This document shows positions 41,791 to 51,083 of a stretch of 64,000 nt of DNA, piece by piece. Position numbers and translations under genes: made by a program. The DNA lies in the NCBI RefSeq assembly GCF_002043005.1, contig NZ_CP020330.1, positions 1,940,001 through 2,004,000 of the forward strand, read 5' to 3'. Position 1 is the stretch's first letter, and every line of letters begins with the position of its first letter. The notes under the pieces were generated by a model. That model ran no database searches. It was given only the letters and a program-made list of their open reading frames with translations, and was not told the origin of the DNA. Source of the stretch: Martelella mediterranea DSM 17316. GTDB lineage: Bacteria; Pseudomonadota; Alphaproteobacteria; Rhizobiales; Rhizobiaceae.

Positions 41791-42363
41791 ATGCTTCGTC
41801 GTTTCTTGCTTCGCGCCTTTTGTTGCGCCGTCCTGGCGCTTCCGGCTGCCTGTTCCACCATTGGCGGCGGTGGACCGCAAGCGCTTGAGGACGCTTCCCC
41901 GCTCGATGCCGATCCGCATGCGCTTGTGGTCGCGCTGACCAAGCCGGCAGCGTTGCCGGTCGAGGATGGCGATCTCGCCCTTTCGCTCAGCTGGGCCGTT
42001 CCCGGGCGGGACGCGCAGGAGGAGCGGGCGGGCCTGCAGGTGGCGCGCCGCCTTGGCGCCGCGCCCGGCCGCGATACGGTCGAACTCGTGCTTGCGCCCG
42101 ATGATGCGGAGCGCATGTCGGCGCTGTTGTCTGAGATCAGAGCGGACAAACAGAAGGGTATTGAGGGCAAGGGCGCGTTTTCCGTTTCCTTCACGGCCCG
42201 CTGCGTGGATGGCGGCTTTGATCTTGCCGACATGGTGGTCGATGTCGCGCTCACCCTCCAGCCCGGCGAGCCGGCGATTCCGCTGCTGAAGAACTCGAAA
42301 TTCGGAGCGCTTCTGGCGGCGCGGGGCATCGAGCGCCTGCCGGATTGCGGACGCGGCGCGTGA
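41791..42363 (+). CDS. Hypothetical lipoprotein
   Basis: 190 residues. MLRRFLLRAFCCAVLALPAA followed by CS is a lipoprotein signal with lipobox LPAAC at residues 17-21, so it should be anchored by lipid to a membrane facing the periplasm. The mature part is acidic, with two more cysteines (TARCVDGG and LPDCGRG) that might pair. No family recognised. The ATG has GAGAGGAA upstream. It is divergent from the DUF2975 gene and could share regulation. Confidence 0.75.
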   Translation: MLRRFLLRAFCCAVLALPAACSTIGGGGPQALEDASPLDADPHALVVALTKPAALPVEDGDLALSLSWAVPGRDAQEERAGLQVARRLGAAPGRDTVELVLAPDDAERMSALLSEIRADKQKGIEGKGAFSVSFTARCVDGGFDLADMVVDVALTLQPGEPAIPLLKNSKFGALLAARGIERLPDCGRGA

Positions 42364-42566
42364 GCGCGAGGCAGCAATGCCGTTAACTGCCGCCGGACAA
42401 GCTGATATCGACCCACCTGTCGATACTGATCCGGGTCGGCAGGATATCGCCGTGCTCGCCGATCGGCGGCCTGGAATACGAGATGGATTGCCGCCGAGTT
42501 TTCGATGAATTCGTTCTCTGAACGCCGCGAAACGGTCGGGCGCGCTCCCGCGCGCCATCACAATTG

Positions 42567-44207
42567 TCAGGCGCGCTGCGGCTCCGCTCCCTGCAGCGCC
42601 AGCCGCGCCTTGCGGTGTTCTGCCTGCACGTCCGGATCGGGGTCGAGGCCGGCGGCGAGGAGGCGCTGGGTGTAGAGTTCCTGCGGGTTTTCGAAAATCT
42701 GGCGGACGGTGCCCTGTTCGACGATCTCGCCGCGCTGCATCACTAGCACCCGGTCGGCGAAGTCGCGCACCACGGGCAGGTCGTGGGCGATGAAGATGAA
42801 GGCGATACCGAGCCGGTCGCGCAGTTCGCCGAGAAGGGCGATCACCTGCGCCTGGATAGAAACGTCGAGCGCCGAGACCGCCTCGTCGCAGATGATCACC
42901 TCCGGCTCGAGCGCCAGAGCGCGGGCGATCGCGATGCGCTGGCGCTGGCCGCCGGAAAACTGGTGCGGGTGACGCGCGGCATGCTCGGGTTTCAGCCCAA
43001 CTTGCTGCAGCAGTTCATTTACCCGGTCGCGCCACTGCGCCTTCGGCAGGATTTCGGGGTGAATGACCCAGGCCTCTGAGATGATCTGGTAGATCGACAT
43101 ATGCGGGTTGAGCGACTGCGTCGGGTCCTGAAAGACCATCTGCAGGTGACGGCGGACGGCGCGCATCTGTCGGTGCGATTTCGTCAGCAGATCCTCGCCC
43201 TTCCAGAGCACCTTGCCGCCGGACGCCTCCTCGAGCCTGAGGATCAGCTTGGCGACTGTCGATTTGCCCGAGCCGCTTTCGCCGACGACGGCGAGGGTCT
43301 CGCCGGCATGAAGCTCGAAATCGGCATTCTTCAGCGCGGTGAACGCGCCGTAGGTCTTGGTGAGGCCGGAGACCTTCAGGATCGGCTGGCGCGCGCTTTC
43401 GCCCGTTCGCATCTCGCCCTTGCCGGGGGCCGCGGCCAGCAGCTTTTGCGTATAGGGATGCTTCGCATTGTGATAGAGGTCGCGCGGCGTGCCGGTTTCG
43501 ACGATCCTTCCGCCTTCCATCACCACGGCCCGGTCCGCCGCCTCGGCGACGACGCCGAGATCATGGGTGATCAGCAACAGGCCCATGCCGGTTTCCGCCT
43601 GCAGTTCCTCCAGCAGCGACAGCACCTCCGCCTGCACGGTGACGTCGAGCGCGGTGGTCGGCTCGTCGGCGATCAGAATGTCAGGTTTGAGCGCCAGCGC
43701 CATGGCAATCATCAGCCGCTGGCGCTGTCCGCCGGAAAACTGGTGCGGGTATTTCTTCAGCGCGGCCGTAGCGTCGGGAATGCCGACGCGCTCCATCAGC
43801 TTCAGGGCGCGGGCAAAAGCCTCGTCCTTGCCGGTGCCGTGGCACATCGCCGCTTCGGCAATCTGCCAGCCGACCGGATAGACCGGGTTCAGGTGGCTGA
43901 GCGGGTCCTGGAAGATCATCGCGATCCGCTTGCCGTTGATCCGGCGGCGTTCCTCGTTGGAAAGCGTCAGCAGGTCGCGGCCCTCGAACAGCACTTCGCC
44001 GCTTACGATTTCGCCGGGCGGGCAGTCGATCAGGTTCATGATCGCCGACGCCGAGACCGATTTGCCCGATCCGCTTTCGCCAAGGATCGCCAGCGTCTCG
44101 CCCCGGTCCAGGTGCCATGACACGTCGTTGACCGCATCGACCGTACCGCGCGCGGTGTGGAAGCGGACCGAGAGGTTGCGCACTTCGAGGAGGTGGGAAC
44201 TAGCCAT
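42567..44207 (-). CDS. Opp/Dpp-type ABC transporter ATPase with two fused nucleotide-binding domains
   Basis: 546 residues, OppD-like and OppF-like halves in one chain (GsiA/YejF-like). First half: ILGESGSGKSVSASAIMNLI, HQFSGGQRQRLMIAMALALK, ILIADEPTTALDVTVQAEVL. Second half: VVGESGSGKSTVAKLILRLE, HQFSGGQRQRIAIARALALE, VIICDEAVSALDVSIQAQVI; the Walker B here is CDEA rather than CDEP. Start overlaps the end of the permease gene by eight bases. A 200-base gap follows; it shows only a short minus-strand frame (ISIDRWVDISLSGGS) of unknown origin. Confidence 0.93.
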   Translation of the reverse strand: MASSHLLEVRNLSVRFHTARGTVDAVNDVSWHLDRGETLAILGESGSGKSVSASAIMNLIDCPPGEIVSGEVLFEGRDLLTLSNEERRRINGKRIAMIFQDPLSHLNPVYPVGWQIAEAAMCHGTGKDEAFARALKLMERVGIPDATAALKKYPHQFSGGQRQRLMIAMALALKPDILIADEPTTALDVTVQAEVLSLLEELQAETGMGLLLITHDLGVVAEAADRAVVMEGGRIVETGTPRDLYHNAKHPYTQKLLAAAPGKGEMRTGESARQPILKVSGLTKTYGAFTALKNADFELHAGETLAVVGESGSGKSTVAKLILRLEEASGGKVLWKGEDLLTKSHRQMRAVRRHLQMVFQDPTQSLNPHMSIYQIISEAWVIHPEILPKAQWRDRVNELLQQVGLKPEHAARHPHQFSGGQRQRIAIARALALEPEVIICDEAVSALDVSIQAQVIALLGELRDRLGIAFIFIAHDLPVVRDFADRVLVMQRGEIVEQGTVRQIFENPQELYTQRLLAAGLDPDPDVQAEHRKARLALQGAEPQRA

Positions 44208-45135
44208 TGGACTTTCCTCCGATTTCGAGCCGCCAGCGCTGGGTCGGGTTCAGCGCGATCCGCATCCAGCTTGAAAGCAGGTTGAGCGACATGGTGGTCA
44301 GGATGATCGCGAGCCCCGGCCAGAAGGCGAGCCACCAGGCGCTGGTCAGATATTGCCGCCCCTGGCTTACCATCAGCCCCCAGGTGATTTCCGGTGGCTG
44401 AATGCCGATGCCGAGGAAGGAGAGGGCGGATTCGGCCAGCATCACGAAGGCGAAGTCGAGCGTCGCGATGGTCAGCAGCGTCGGCAGTACCACCGGCAGA
44501 ATGTGAAATAGCACGATGCGCAGATTGGACGCGCCCATCACCTGCGCCGCCTGGACGAACATGCGCTTGCGCACTTCCAGCACCTCGGCGCGCGTGGTGC
44601 GCAGATAGATCGGTATCCGGGTGATGGCGAGCACCAGCACCAGATTGGCGATTGACGGTTCCAGCACGTAAAGCACGGTGACGGCCAGAAGCAGCGAGGG
44701 GAACGACATGATCACGTCGGCAAGCCGCATGATGATTTCGCTGTGCCATCTGTCGCGGTAGCCGGCGATGAGGCCGAGCGTGGAGCCGATCAGCAGCGAG
44801 GCGGCGACCGCGCCGGCGGACACCACCATGGTGTTGCGCGCGGCGACGATGATGCGGGCAAGAAGCGGCCGGCCTAGCGCATCGCCGCCGAGCAGATAGA
44901 GAAAGCCGCGGTCGAGCGAAAACGGCGGCGCGTTGCGGGCGCGCAGGTTCTGCTTTGCGGCGACGCCATCCAGCAGCATCGGCCCCAGCACCGCGCAGGC
45001 CACGATGACGATCAGGAACAGCACGGCCGCGAAGGCGAGCTTGTCGGCCCACAGCATTTTGAGAAAGCGCCGGAAGGCGCCGGGTTCCTGTCGGCCCATG
45101 GTCTCGCCGCCGGTTTGTGTGATGGGTGCACTCAT
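44200..45135 (-). CDS. Opp/Dpp-type ABC transporter permease (DppC type)
   Basis: 311 residues. N-terminal cytosolic part and first helix (LAFAAVLFLIVIVACAVLGP), then the DppC periplasmic stretch with HPLGTD-like LYLLGGDALGRPLLARIIVA, and the permease core LLIGSTLGLIAGYRDRWHSE. The EAA loop is YLRTTRAEVLEVRKRMFVQA. Pairs with the DppB-type permease immediately upstream (ten bases). Confidence 0.92.
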   Translation of the reverse strand: MSAPITQTGGETMGRQEPGAFRRFLKMLWADKLAFAAVLFLIVIVACAVLGPMLLDGVAAKQNLRARNAPPFSLDRGFLYLLGGDALGRPLLARIIVAARNTMVVSAGAVAASLLIGSTLGLIAGYRDRWHSEIIMRLADVIMSFPSLLLAVTVLYVLEPSIANLVLVLAITRIPIYLRTTRAEVLEVRKRMFVQAAQVMGASNLRIVLFHILPVVLPTLLTIATLDFAFVMLAESALSFLGIGIQPPEITWGLMVSQGRQYLTSAWWLAFWPGLAIILTTMSLNLLSSWMRIALNPTQRWRLEIGGKSNG

Positions 45136-45144
45136 CGGCGGTCC

Positions 45145-46059
45145 TCAGGTTCGAATGCGCGGATCGAGCACCGCATAGGCGAGATCGATCAGGAGGTTCA
45201 TGATGAAGATCGCGATAGCGGTCACCATGATGGCGGCGAGGATGACGTTGAAGTCGCGCTGCATGATGGAATCGATCATCAGCTTGCCGACGCCGGGAAA
45301 GCCGAAAATGGTTTCAACCACCACCGCGCCGTTCAGAAGGGCGGCAGCCTGATCGCCGATCACGGTGATCACCGGCAGCATGGCGTTGCGCAGCGCGTGG
45401 ACGAAAATGATCGGCCGGTTCTTCACGCCCTTGGCCCGCGCCGTTTTCACATAGGCGGAGCCGAGCGCGTTGATCATCGATCCGCGCACGATCTGCAGGA
45501 TCAGTCCGAAAGGCCGGATGAACAGCACGGCCACCGGCAGAACCCAGTGCCATGGGGTGCCCGTTCCCGAGGTCGGAAGCCAGCCAAGCGTGACGGAAAA
45601 GACCACGATGCCCACGATCGCCACCCAGAAATCAGGCGCCGATGCGCCGATCAGCGACAGGACGGAGGCGGCCCGGTCGAACCAGGTGCCGACATTGAAG
45701 GCCGCGATGGCGCCGACCGTGATGGCGGCGGCGGTCACCAGAACCATGGTGATGAAGGCAAGCTGCAGCGTCCAGGCAAAGGCCTCGATGACCACTTCGA
45801 GCGCGGGGCGGGCCTTCCTCAGGCTCTCGCCGAAATCGAGGCGGGCGATATCGGTGACATAGTGCCAGAACTGCACCAGAACGGGATCGTTCAGGCCGTG
45901 GATCTCGCGGAAGTTCTCGCGCATCGTCTCGGATGCATCGACCGGCAGGTAAAGCGATGTCGGATCGCCGGTGAGCCTGGATAGGAAGAACACAAGCACG
46001 ATCAGGACCAGCAGCGAGACGAAGCTCGTCAACCCGCGTTTTCCCAGCGTTTTCTTCAT
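45145..46059 (-). CDS. Opp/Dpp-type ABC transporter permease (DppB type)
   Basis: 304 residues from ATG 46059 with GAGAGAAC upstream. Helix one SFVSLLVLIVLVFFLSRLTG, followed by the DppB motif GDPTSLYLPVDASETMRENF and GLNDPVLVQFWHYVTDIARL with DFGESL. EAA loop: SAYVKTARAKGVKNRPIIFV. Forms the membrane channel with DppC. A 27-base hairpin lies between it and the binding-protein gene. Confidence 0.92.
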   Translation of the reverse strand: MKKTLGKRGLTSFVSLLVLIVLVFFLSRLTGDPTSLYLPVDASETMRENFREIHGLNDPVLVQFWHYVTDIARLDFGESLRKARPALEVVIEAFAWTLQLAFITMVLVTAAAITVGAIAAFNVGTWFDRAASVLSLIGASAPDFWVAIVGIVVFSVTLGWLPTSGTGTPWHWVLPVAVLFIRPFGLILQIVRGSMINALGSAYVKTARAKGVKNRPIIFVHALRNAMLPVITVIGDQAAALLNGAVVVETIFGFPGVGKLMIDSIMQRDFNVILAAIMVTAIAIFIMNLLIDLAYAVLDPRIRT

Positions 46060-46085
46060 CGTGTTCTCTCGTTTCAAAAAAGGGA

Positions 46086-46112
46086 AGCACGCGCGGGATG
46101 ACCGCGCGCGCT
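46086..46112 (-). terminator. Intercistronic hairpin behind the Opp-type binding protein gene
   Basis: AGCACGCGCGG and CCGCGCGCGCT pair over 11 positions with one mismatch and a five-base loop, between the binding-protein stop (46129) and the DppB-type start (46059). Confidence 0.5.
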
Positions 46113-46128
46113 CTTCGTGCGAAAGGTC

Positions 46129-47628
46129 TTACTTCAGGCCGATTTCGGCAAGCTGAAGCTGGCTGTTGGTCGCGATGGTCGGCGTGAAATCCACGTCTTC
46201 GCCGACGCGGGCGAACCCGACCATGTGGAACAGCAGCACGTCCGCGATCACATCGTCATGCAGGTAGCCGAAGAGTTCCGACCACAGCGCCTCGCGCTCC
46301 GCGCCGGTTGCCGCGGTTGCTTCCTCGATCAGCTCGTCGGCGTGCGCGTCGGCGATACCCGACTGGCGGCCTTCGGAGTGGTACTTGAAGAACATCGAGA
46401 ACACCGGATCGCCACGCGAATTGTCATGCTGCGCGCCGACCATGATCGGGCCGCGATCATCGACATAGGGCTTGGAGTAGAACTGTTCGTGTTCCGCCAC
46501 CTCGACCATCTGGAGCTTCACGTTGAAGCCCGCCTCGTTCAGCATGCTGGTGATCGCTTCGTAGAACTCGGTTGCGCCGGGGAAATTGCCGGTGCGGCCG
46601 ACCAGCAGGATCTCGGTGTCCACCGGAACGCCATCGGCGGCGGCTTCCTCGAGAAGCTGACGGGCGCGTTCGGGATCATAGGGCCATGCCTTCGTGTCCG
46701 GGTTCCAGCCGAGCGTCGTCGGTACGTTGATCGCCGTGGCGATATCCGCGCCTTCGGGCAGAATGGTGCCGATAAAGGCTTCACGATCGATGGCGATGTT
46801 GAGCGCCTCACGAACCCGCTTGTCGGAAAGCGGCGGCACGGAGTGGTCGATCCGCAGATAGGTCGTTTCCGAGTTCGGGTAGGCGTGGTCGAGATCGGTG
46901 GTCGCGTCGATGGCCGAGATCGAGGGTGCGATGTCAGCCTCGCCGGTCTCCACCATGGCGGCGCGCACGGCGGCGTCGGTGCGGAAGACGTATTCCGCCG
47001 TCTCCACGGCCGGGGCGTCGCCCCAGTAATCGTCGCGGCGGGTCAGCGTGATGCTCTGGCCCGGCGTCCAGTCGGACAGCACGTAGGGCCCGGTGCCGAT
47101 CGGCTCGCGGGTGAATTCGATCGGCGTTTCCGACGGCACGATGGTCAGGAGCGACAGCAGCAGCGGCAGGATCGGCTGCGCCGGCTCCGTAGTGAAATCG
47201 ATGGTGTGGTCGTCGACGACCGTCGGCGTGATCGTGATGCCGTCATAATAACGCGAGATCTCGCAGACGATCTGGTCGCTCTGCGCCCGGTCGAAGGAAT
47301 GCTTCACGTCTTCCGCGTCGAAGGCCGAACCGTCGGAGAAGCTGACGCCCTCGCGCAGGTGGAAGCGCCAGGTGTTGTCGTCGGTCATCTCCCAGCTTTC
47401 CGCCAGGCGCGGTTTCAGCCCCTCATCGCCGCGGACATCCAGTTCCGTCAGCGTTTCGGAGATGTTCTGGAGCACGATGCGCCCGATATTGGAGCGCGTC
47501 GCCATGCACGGCTCGACCAGATCCGGCTCTTCCGCCAGAACGACGGTGACCGATACTTCCTCCTGTGCAAAGGCCGGCGTCAGCGATGACGCCAGCATAA
47601 GCCCGGCAAGCAAAGTTCTGCGTTTCAT
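46129..47628 (-). CDS. Opp/Dpp-type ABC transporter substrate-binding protein (family 5)
   Basis: 499 residues from ATG 47628, which follows a strong AGGAGG. Signal peptide MKRRTLLAGLMLASSLTPAF then AQ. The family 5 core is visible: SWEMTDDNTWRFHLREGVSF with SDGSAFDAEDVKHSFDRA, EPIGTGPYVLSDWTPGQSIT, SDKRVREALNIAIDREAFIG and LGWNPDTKAWPYDPERARQL. Family members bind peptides, but also glycosides, opines and sugar acids. Given the sialidase-like and acid-sugar genes next door, a sugar-derived ligand is likely. Confidence 0.93.
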   Translation of the reverse strand: MKRRTLLAGLMLASSLTPAFAQEEVSVTVVLAEEPDLVEPCMATRSNIGRIVLQNISETLTELDVRGDEGLKPRLAESWEMTDDNTWRFHLREGVSFSDGSAFDAEDVKHSFDRAQSDQIVCEISRYYDGITITPTVVDDHTIDFTTEPAQPILPLLLSLLTIVPSETPIEFTREPIGTGPYVLSDWTPGQSITLTRRDDYWGDAPAVETAEYVFRTDAAVRAAMVETGEADIAPSISAIDATTDLDHAYPNSETTYLRIDHSVPPLSDKRVREALNIAIDREAFIGTILPEGADIATAINVPTTLGWNPDTKAWPYDPERARQLLEEAAADGVPVDTEILLVGRTGNFPGATEFYEAITSMLNEAGFNVKLQMVEVAEHEQFYSKPYVDDRGPIMVGAQHDNSRGDPVFSMFFKYHSEGRQSGIADAHADELIEEATAATGAEREALWSELFGYLHDDVIADVLLFHMVGFARVGEDVDFTPTIATNSQLQLAEIGLK

Positions 47629-47967
47629 TGTTTTCCTCCTCCAGGAACGTCGCAGCATAACGTCGTTCAGGCCCTTGCGCCGCTGCCCGCGCAAAAAAAA
47701 AGGACTGACATGGCCCGTCGATGACGCAGGTCCGGCCCGAATGCCGGATCAAGCTCTGCGCAATATTGGTAAAGTTGATAACCTTTGTCAAATGCCTTCT
47801 CGATTTAGAGGTGACATCAGATTTTGATATAGAGATAAATAATTGAATTTAAACTATAAAATAATATGTCTGTATGAACGAAAGAGCCCATCGTTTAAAA
47901 CTTCAACTTGACAACTTGTTTTTGCGCCTGTTTTTTGAAGACCAGAATCAAGCGGAGGAACGTGTGC
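47629..47967. promoter_or_regulatory. Divergent control region between the ABC importer and the sialidase-like gene
   Basis: 339 bases without a gene. The right half is markedly AT-rich (47825-47905), with TATAAAATAAT at about 47853 and a TTGACA at 47908-47913 inside CAACTTGACAACTTG, where the CAACTTG heptamer is repeated directly. Both operons must start here; the nearby GntR regulator (50343-51083) is the likely binder. No firm -35/-10 pair could be fixed. Confidence 0.4.
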
Positions 47968-49158
47968 ATGATGCCGGAGGATATCGCCCGGACAATGACG
48001 GGAAAATTTGAGGCGCGTCCGGACGGCAGACAGGCCGTTCTTCCCGCGTCGACGGTGCAGAACCATGCCGCCTTCCTGTCGCGCCTGCCGGGCGGGAGCC
48101 TTGTCTGCGCCTGGTTCGGCGGCACGCTGGAAGGCAAGTCCGACATTTCCATCCACGCCGCCCTGCTCGATCCCGATGCGGAGGCGTGGGGCGAAGCCGT
48201 CCGGTTGACGGATGATCCCGACCGCTCGGAACAGAATCCGGTGATCTTCGTGACGCCGGCAGGCGAGATACTGCTTTTTAACACCGCGCAGCCCGCCGGC
48301 AATCAGGATGAGTCTCGGGTGTTCATGCGCCGGCTCACGCTGGAAGGCGGCCGGCTGGCGGCTGCTGAGGCGCGCGACACGGGCCTGCCGCCCGGCACCT
48401 TCGTTCGCGCCGCTCCCTATGTGCGGGATGACGGGGCCTGGTGCCTGCCGCTCTTCCGTTGCAATCCGCGGCCCGGCATTCGCTGGACCGGCGCCTTCGA
48501 CACCGCGGCGGTCGCCGTCAGCATGGATGATGGCGAAAGCTGGAAAGTTATCGATGTGCCGGACTCGGCCGGGTCCGTGCACATGACGCCGGTGAGCCTG
48601 GGCGGCGGCGAAATGATCGCGCTTTATCGCCGGCGCCAGGCCGATTTCGTCCATCGCTCCGAAAGCCATGACGGCGGGCGAAGCTGGAGCGCGCCCGCGC
48701 CGACGGATGTGCCGAACAACAACAGTTCCGTCAATGCCGTCCGCCTTGAGGGCAGCATCGTGGCGATGGTCTGCAATCCGGTCTCGGCTGCGCAATCGGA
48801 TGCGCGCCGTGCCTCGCTTTATGACGAGCTTGAGGAGAAGGATGGTCGGCCCGAGGCGGCCGAGGGCTGCAATCCGATCTGGGGCGTCGAGCGCGCGCCG
48901 CTCACGCTCTGTCTTTCAGGCGATGGCGGCCGCTCGTTTCCGGTGCGCTACACGATCGAGGACAGCCCCGGCACCTGCCTCACCAACAACTCGCTCGACG
49001 GCCGGAACAAGGAGCTTTCCTATCCGGTGCTGCTGCCGCGCGCCGATGGCGGGCTCGATTTCGCCTATACGCTTTACCGCCGGGCTATCCGGCATGTCGC
49101 GCTCGATGCCGCAACCGTCGCGGCGCTGGTCGCGCGGGTTCCGGACCGCCGGACGTGA
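47968..49158 (+). CDS. Sialidase-like (BNR/Asp-box) six-bladed beta-propeller protein
   Basis: 396 residues from ATG 47968 with GGAGGAA eight bases upstream; no signal peptide, so cytoplasmic. Three Asp-box turns are visible: SMDDGESW, SHDGGRSW and SGDGGRSF. The family's N-terminal arginine region is near HAAFLSRLPGGSLVCAWFGG with GTLEGKSDISI. The C-terminal part has NNSLDGRNKELSYPVLLPRA. Intracellular exo-sialidase-like proteins next to DHDPS-family lyases have been linked to sialic or ulosonic acid use, but the full sialidase arginine triad cannot be assigned with certainty. Ends four bases into the leader of the next gene. Confidence 0.85.
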   Translation: MMPEDIARTMTGKFEARPDGRQAVLPASTVQNHAAFLSRLPGGSLVCAWFGGTLEGKSDISIHAALLDPDAEAWGEAVRLTDDPDRSEQNPVIFVTPAGEILLFNTAQPAGNQDESRVFMRRLTLEGGRLAAAEARDTGLPPGTFVRAAPYVRDDGAWCLPLFRCNPRPGIRWTGAFDTAAVAVSMDDGESWKVIDVPDSAGSVHMTPVSLGGGEMIALYRRRQADFVHRSESHDGGRSWSAPAPTDVPNNNSSVNAVRLEGSIVAMVCNPVSAAQSDARRASLYDELEEKDGRPEAAEGCNPIWGVERAPLTLCLSGDGGRSFPVRYTIEDSPGTCLTNNSLDGRNKELSYPVLLPRADGGLDFAYTLYRRAIRHVALDAATVAALVARVPDRRT

Positions 49159-49169
49159 AAGGAGAGAAA

Positions 49170-50291
49170 ATGAACAGCATGGATCGCCCGATCACGCTCC
49201 ATCAACCGAAGCGACTTGAAGTCGGCGTCGGCACGGCGGCACGGCTCGGCGCGTGGGCGGCGGCCGCGAAACGGCCTTTCGTCATCGCCGGCGGCCCGAC
49301 GGCCGATTATGTCGCGCGGCTTCGTCTTCCCGGCGATGTGCGGGTCTATGCCGAAGCACCGCCGGAGCCCGATCTTCCCGCCTTCGAGGCGGTACTGGAA
49401 GCAGCCCGCGCGCACAGGCCGGACCTCATCGTCGGTCTTGGCGGCGGCTCCGTTCTCGACGTCGCCAAGCTGACGGCGGCGCTCTGGGACGGGGAGCAAT
49501 CCGTCCGCGATGTCGTCGGACCCAACAAGGTCGCCGGTAGGCGCACGCCGCTGGCGCAGGTCGCGACCACGGCGGGCACCGGCTCGGAAGCCGGTATCCG
49601 CGCGCTACTGACCGACCCCGAGACGAAATCGAAACTCGCGGTCGAAAGCCCGTTCCTGCTGGCCGATATCGCCATCCTCGACCCAGAATTGACCTATTCC
49701 GTGCCGCCGGCGGTAACGGCGGCGACGGGGATTGACGCGCTGGCCCATTGCGTCGAGGCTTTTACCAATATCCGGGCGCACGACCTGATCGACGGTTACG
49801 CCCGGCTCGGCATTGGCCTGATCGGCCGATATCTCGGCCGCGCGGTCGAAAACGGCAATGACGCCGAAGCCCGCGCGGGCATGATGCTCGCCTCCTATTA
49901 CGGCGGCATCTGCCTCGGGCCGGTCAATACCGCTGCGGGCCATGCGCTCGCCTATCCGCTCGGCACCCGGCTCGGCCTGCCGCACGGGCTCGCCAACGCC
50001 ATCATCTTTCCGCATGTGCTGGCCTTCAACCAGCCCGTGGCGGCGGATAAGACCGGTGAAATCATGGCCGCGCTCGGCCTTTCGGCGGAAACGCCGGAAG
50101 CGGTGCACCGCGCCGCCCATCAGTTCTGCGAACGTCTCGGCGTCGAGATGCGGCTTGAGGTCCACGGCGCCGACGAGGCGGATCTGCGGCTCTGGGCCGA
50201 GGAAGCCCATGCCATCCGCAGGCTGATGGACAACAATCCGCGCGACATGTCGGTCGATGACGTGCATGCGATCTATCGGGCTGCATTCTAG
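49170..50291 (+). CDS. Iron-containing alcohol dehydrogenase family protein
   Basis: 373 residues from ATG 49170 with AGGAG five bases upstream. N-terminal NAD-binding half: VIAGGPTADYV and LIVGLGGGSVLDVAKLTAAL. TTAGTGSEAGIRALLTD is the family signature. Metal ligands fit Asp in ATGIDALAHCVEAFTN and its histidine, then the His in TAAGHALAYPLGTRLG and in LPHGLANAIIFPHV. Oxidises or reduces hydroxyl groups on small acids, aldehydes or sugars. Translationally close to the sialidase-like gene (11 bases), so same pathway. Confidence 0.9.
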   Translation: MNSMDRPITLHQPKRLEVGVGTAARLGAWAAAAKRPFVIAGGPTADYVARLRLPGDVRVYAEAPPEPDLPAFEAVLEAARAHRPDLIVGLGGGSVLDVAKLTAALWDGEQSVRDVVGPNKVAGRRTPLAQVATTAGTGSEAGIRALLTDPETKSKLAVESPFLLADIAILDPELTYSVPPAVTAATGIDALAHCVEAFTNIRAHDLIDGYARLGIGLIGRYLGRAVENGNDAEARAGMMLASYYGGICLGPVNTAAGHALAYPLGTRLGLPHGLANAIIFPHVLAFNQPVAADKTGEIMAALGLSAETPEAVHRAAHQFCERLGVEMRLEVHGADEADLRLWAEEAHAIRRLMDNNPRDMSVDDVHAIYRAAF

Positions 50292-50342
50292 GCATTGCCG
50301 CAAGAAGGGGAGCGCGGCCATCGGGCCGCCTCCATCCTGTTT

Positions 50343-51083
50343 TCAGAGTGAAAGGTCGAACAGGCCGCCGCCGAAAAGCCGTTCGCGCGAATGCTCGATA
50401 TGGGCGCGCATGGCGGCGCGGGCGGTGTCCGGCGCGCGTTCCCTGATGGCGGTGTAGATCGCCTTATGCTCGGCCAGCACCTCCTCCAGCGCCCAGGCGC
50501 CATCGGACATCAGCGTCTCGCCGTGCAGCTTCATGCCCACATAGATGTGGTCGCGCAGCGCCTTCAGCGTTTCGCCATAATACTGGTTGTTGGTGGCCTG
50601 TGCGACGGACTGGTGAAAGGCGAAATCGGCATCCTCGCGGTGAAGTTGCTGGCCGGTCGCATCCGACAGGAGGTGCAGCGCCCGCTCCATTTCGGCCAGT
50701 GCCGCCTCATTGCGCCTGAGCGCCGCAAGGGCGGCGGCATCGGTCTCGACGGTCAGGCGGAATTCGTAACAGCGCTGGATATCGGCGATGGTTTCAACGG
50801 GTGTGTAGCCAAGCGCCGTCTCTCGCTTGATCCGCACGAAATTCCCGGCGCCCTGGCGCGAATAGATCAGCCGCTCGTCGCGCAGCCGCTCCAGCGCCAC
50901 GCGCAGCACCGGGCGCGACACGCCGAACTTGACCGACAAATCCTTTTCCGCCGGCAATTTTTCATTGGCGCCGTAATCGCCGCGCATGATCCGCCCGCGC
51001 AGCGCCTCATAGACTTTGTCCGACAGCGAGGTGCGCCGTTGGGCGGCGCCGCGATCCGCGTCCTGGTTCAGATTGTCGGTCAT
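50343..51083 (-). CDS. GntR-family regulator, FCD (FadR) subfamily
   Basis: 246 residues. Winged helix: LSDKVYEALRGRIMRGDYGA, LPAEKDLSVKFGVSRPVLRV, LERLRDERLIYSRQGAGNFV. The FCD effector domain has the metal-binding acidic/histidine set, for example HREDADFAFHQSVAQATNNQ and HIEHSRERLF. It overlaps the end of the kinase gene by four bases, so both are one unit on the minus strand. Probably controls the acid-sugar genes on both sides and the ABC importer. Confidence 0.9.
   Translation of the reverse strand: MTDNLNQDADRGAAQRRTSLSDKVYEALRGRIMRGDYGANEKLPAEKDLSVKFGVSRPVLRVALERLRDERLIYSRQGAGNFVRIKRETALGYTPVETIADIQRCYEFRLTVETDAAALAALRRNEAALAEMERALHLLSDATGQQLHREDADFAFHQSVAQATNNQYYGETLKALRDHIYVGMKLHGETLMSDGAWALEEVLAEHKAIYTAIRERAPDTARAAMRAHIEHSRERLFGGGLFDLSL

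Noticed and set aside
47831..47880. AT-rich stretch as a possible replication or partition site
   Set aside because: It lies in an ordinary divergent promoter spacer, with no iterons, DnaA boxes or rep/par genes nearby.
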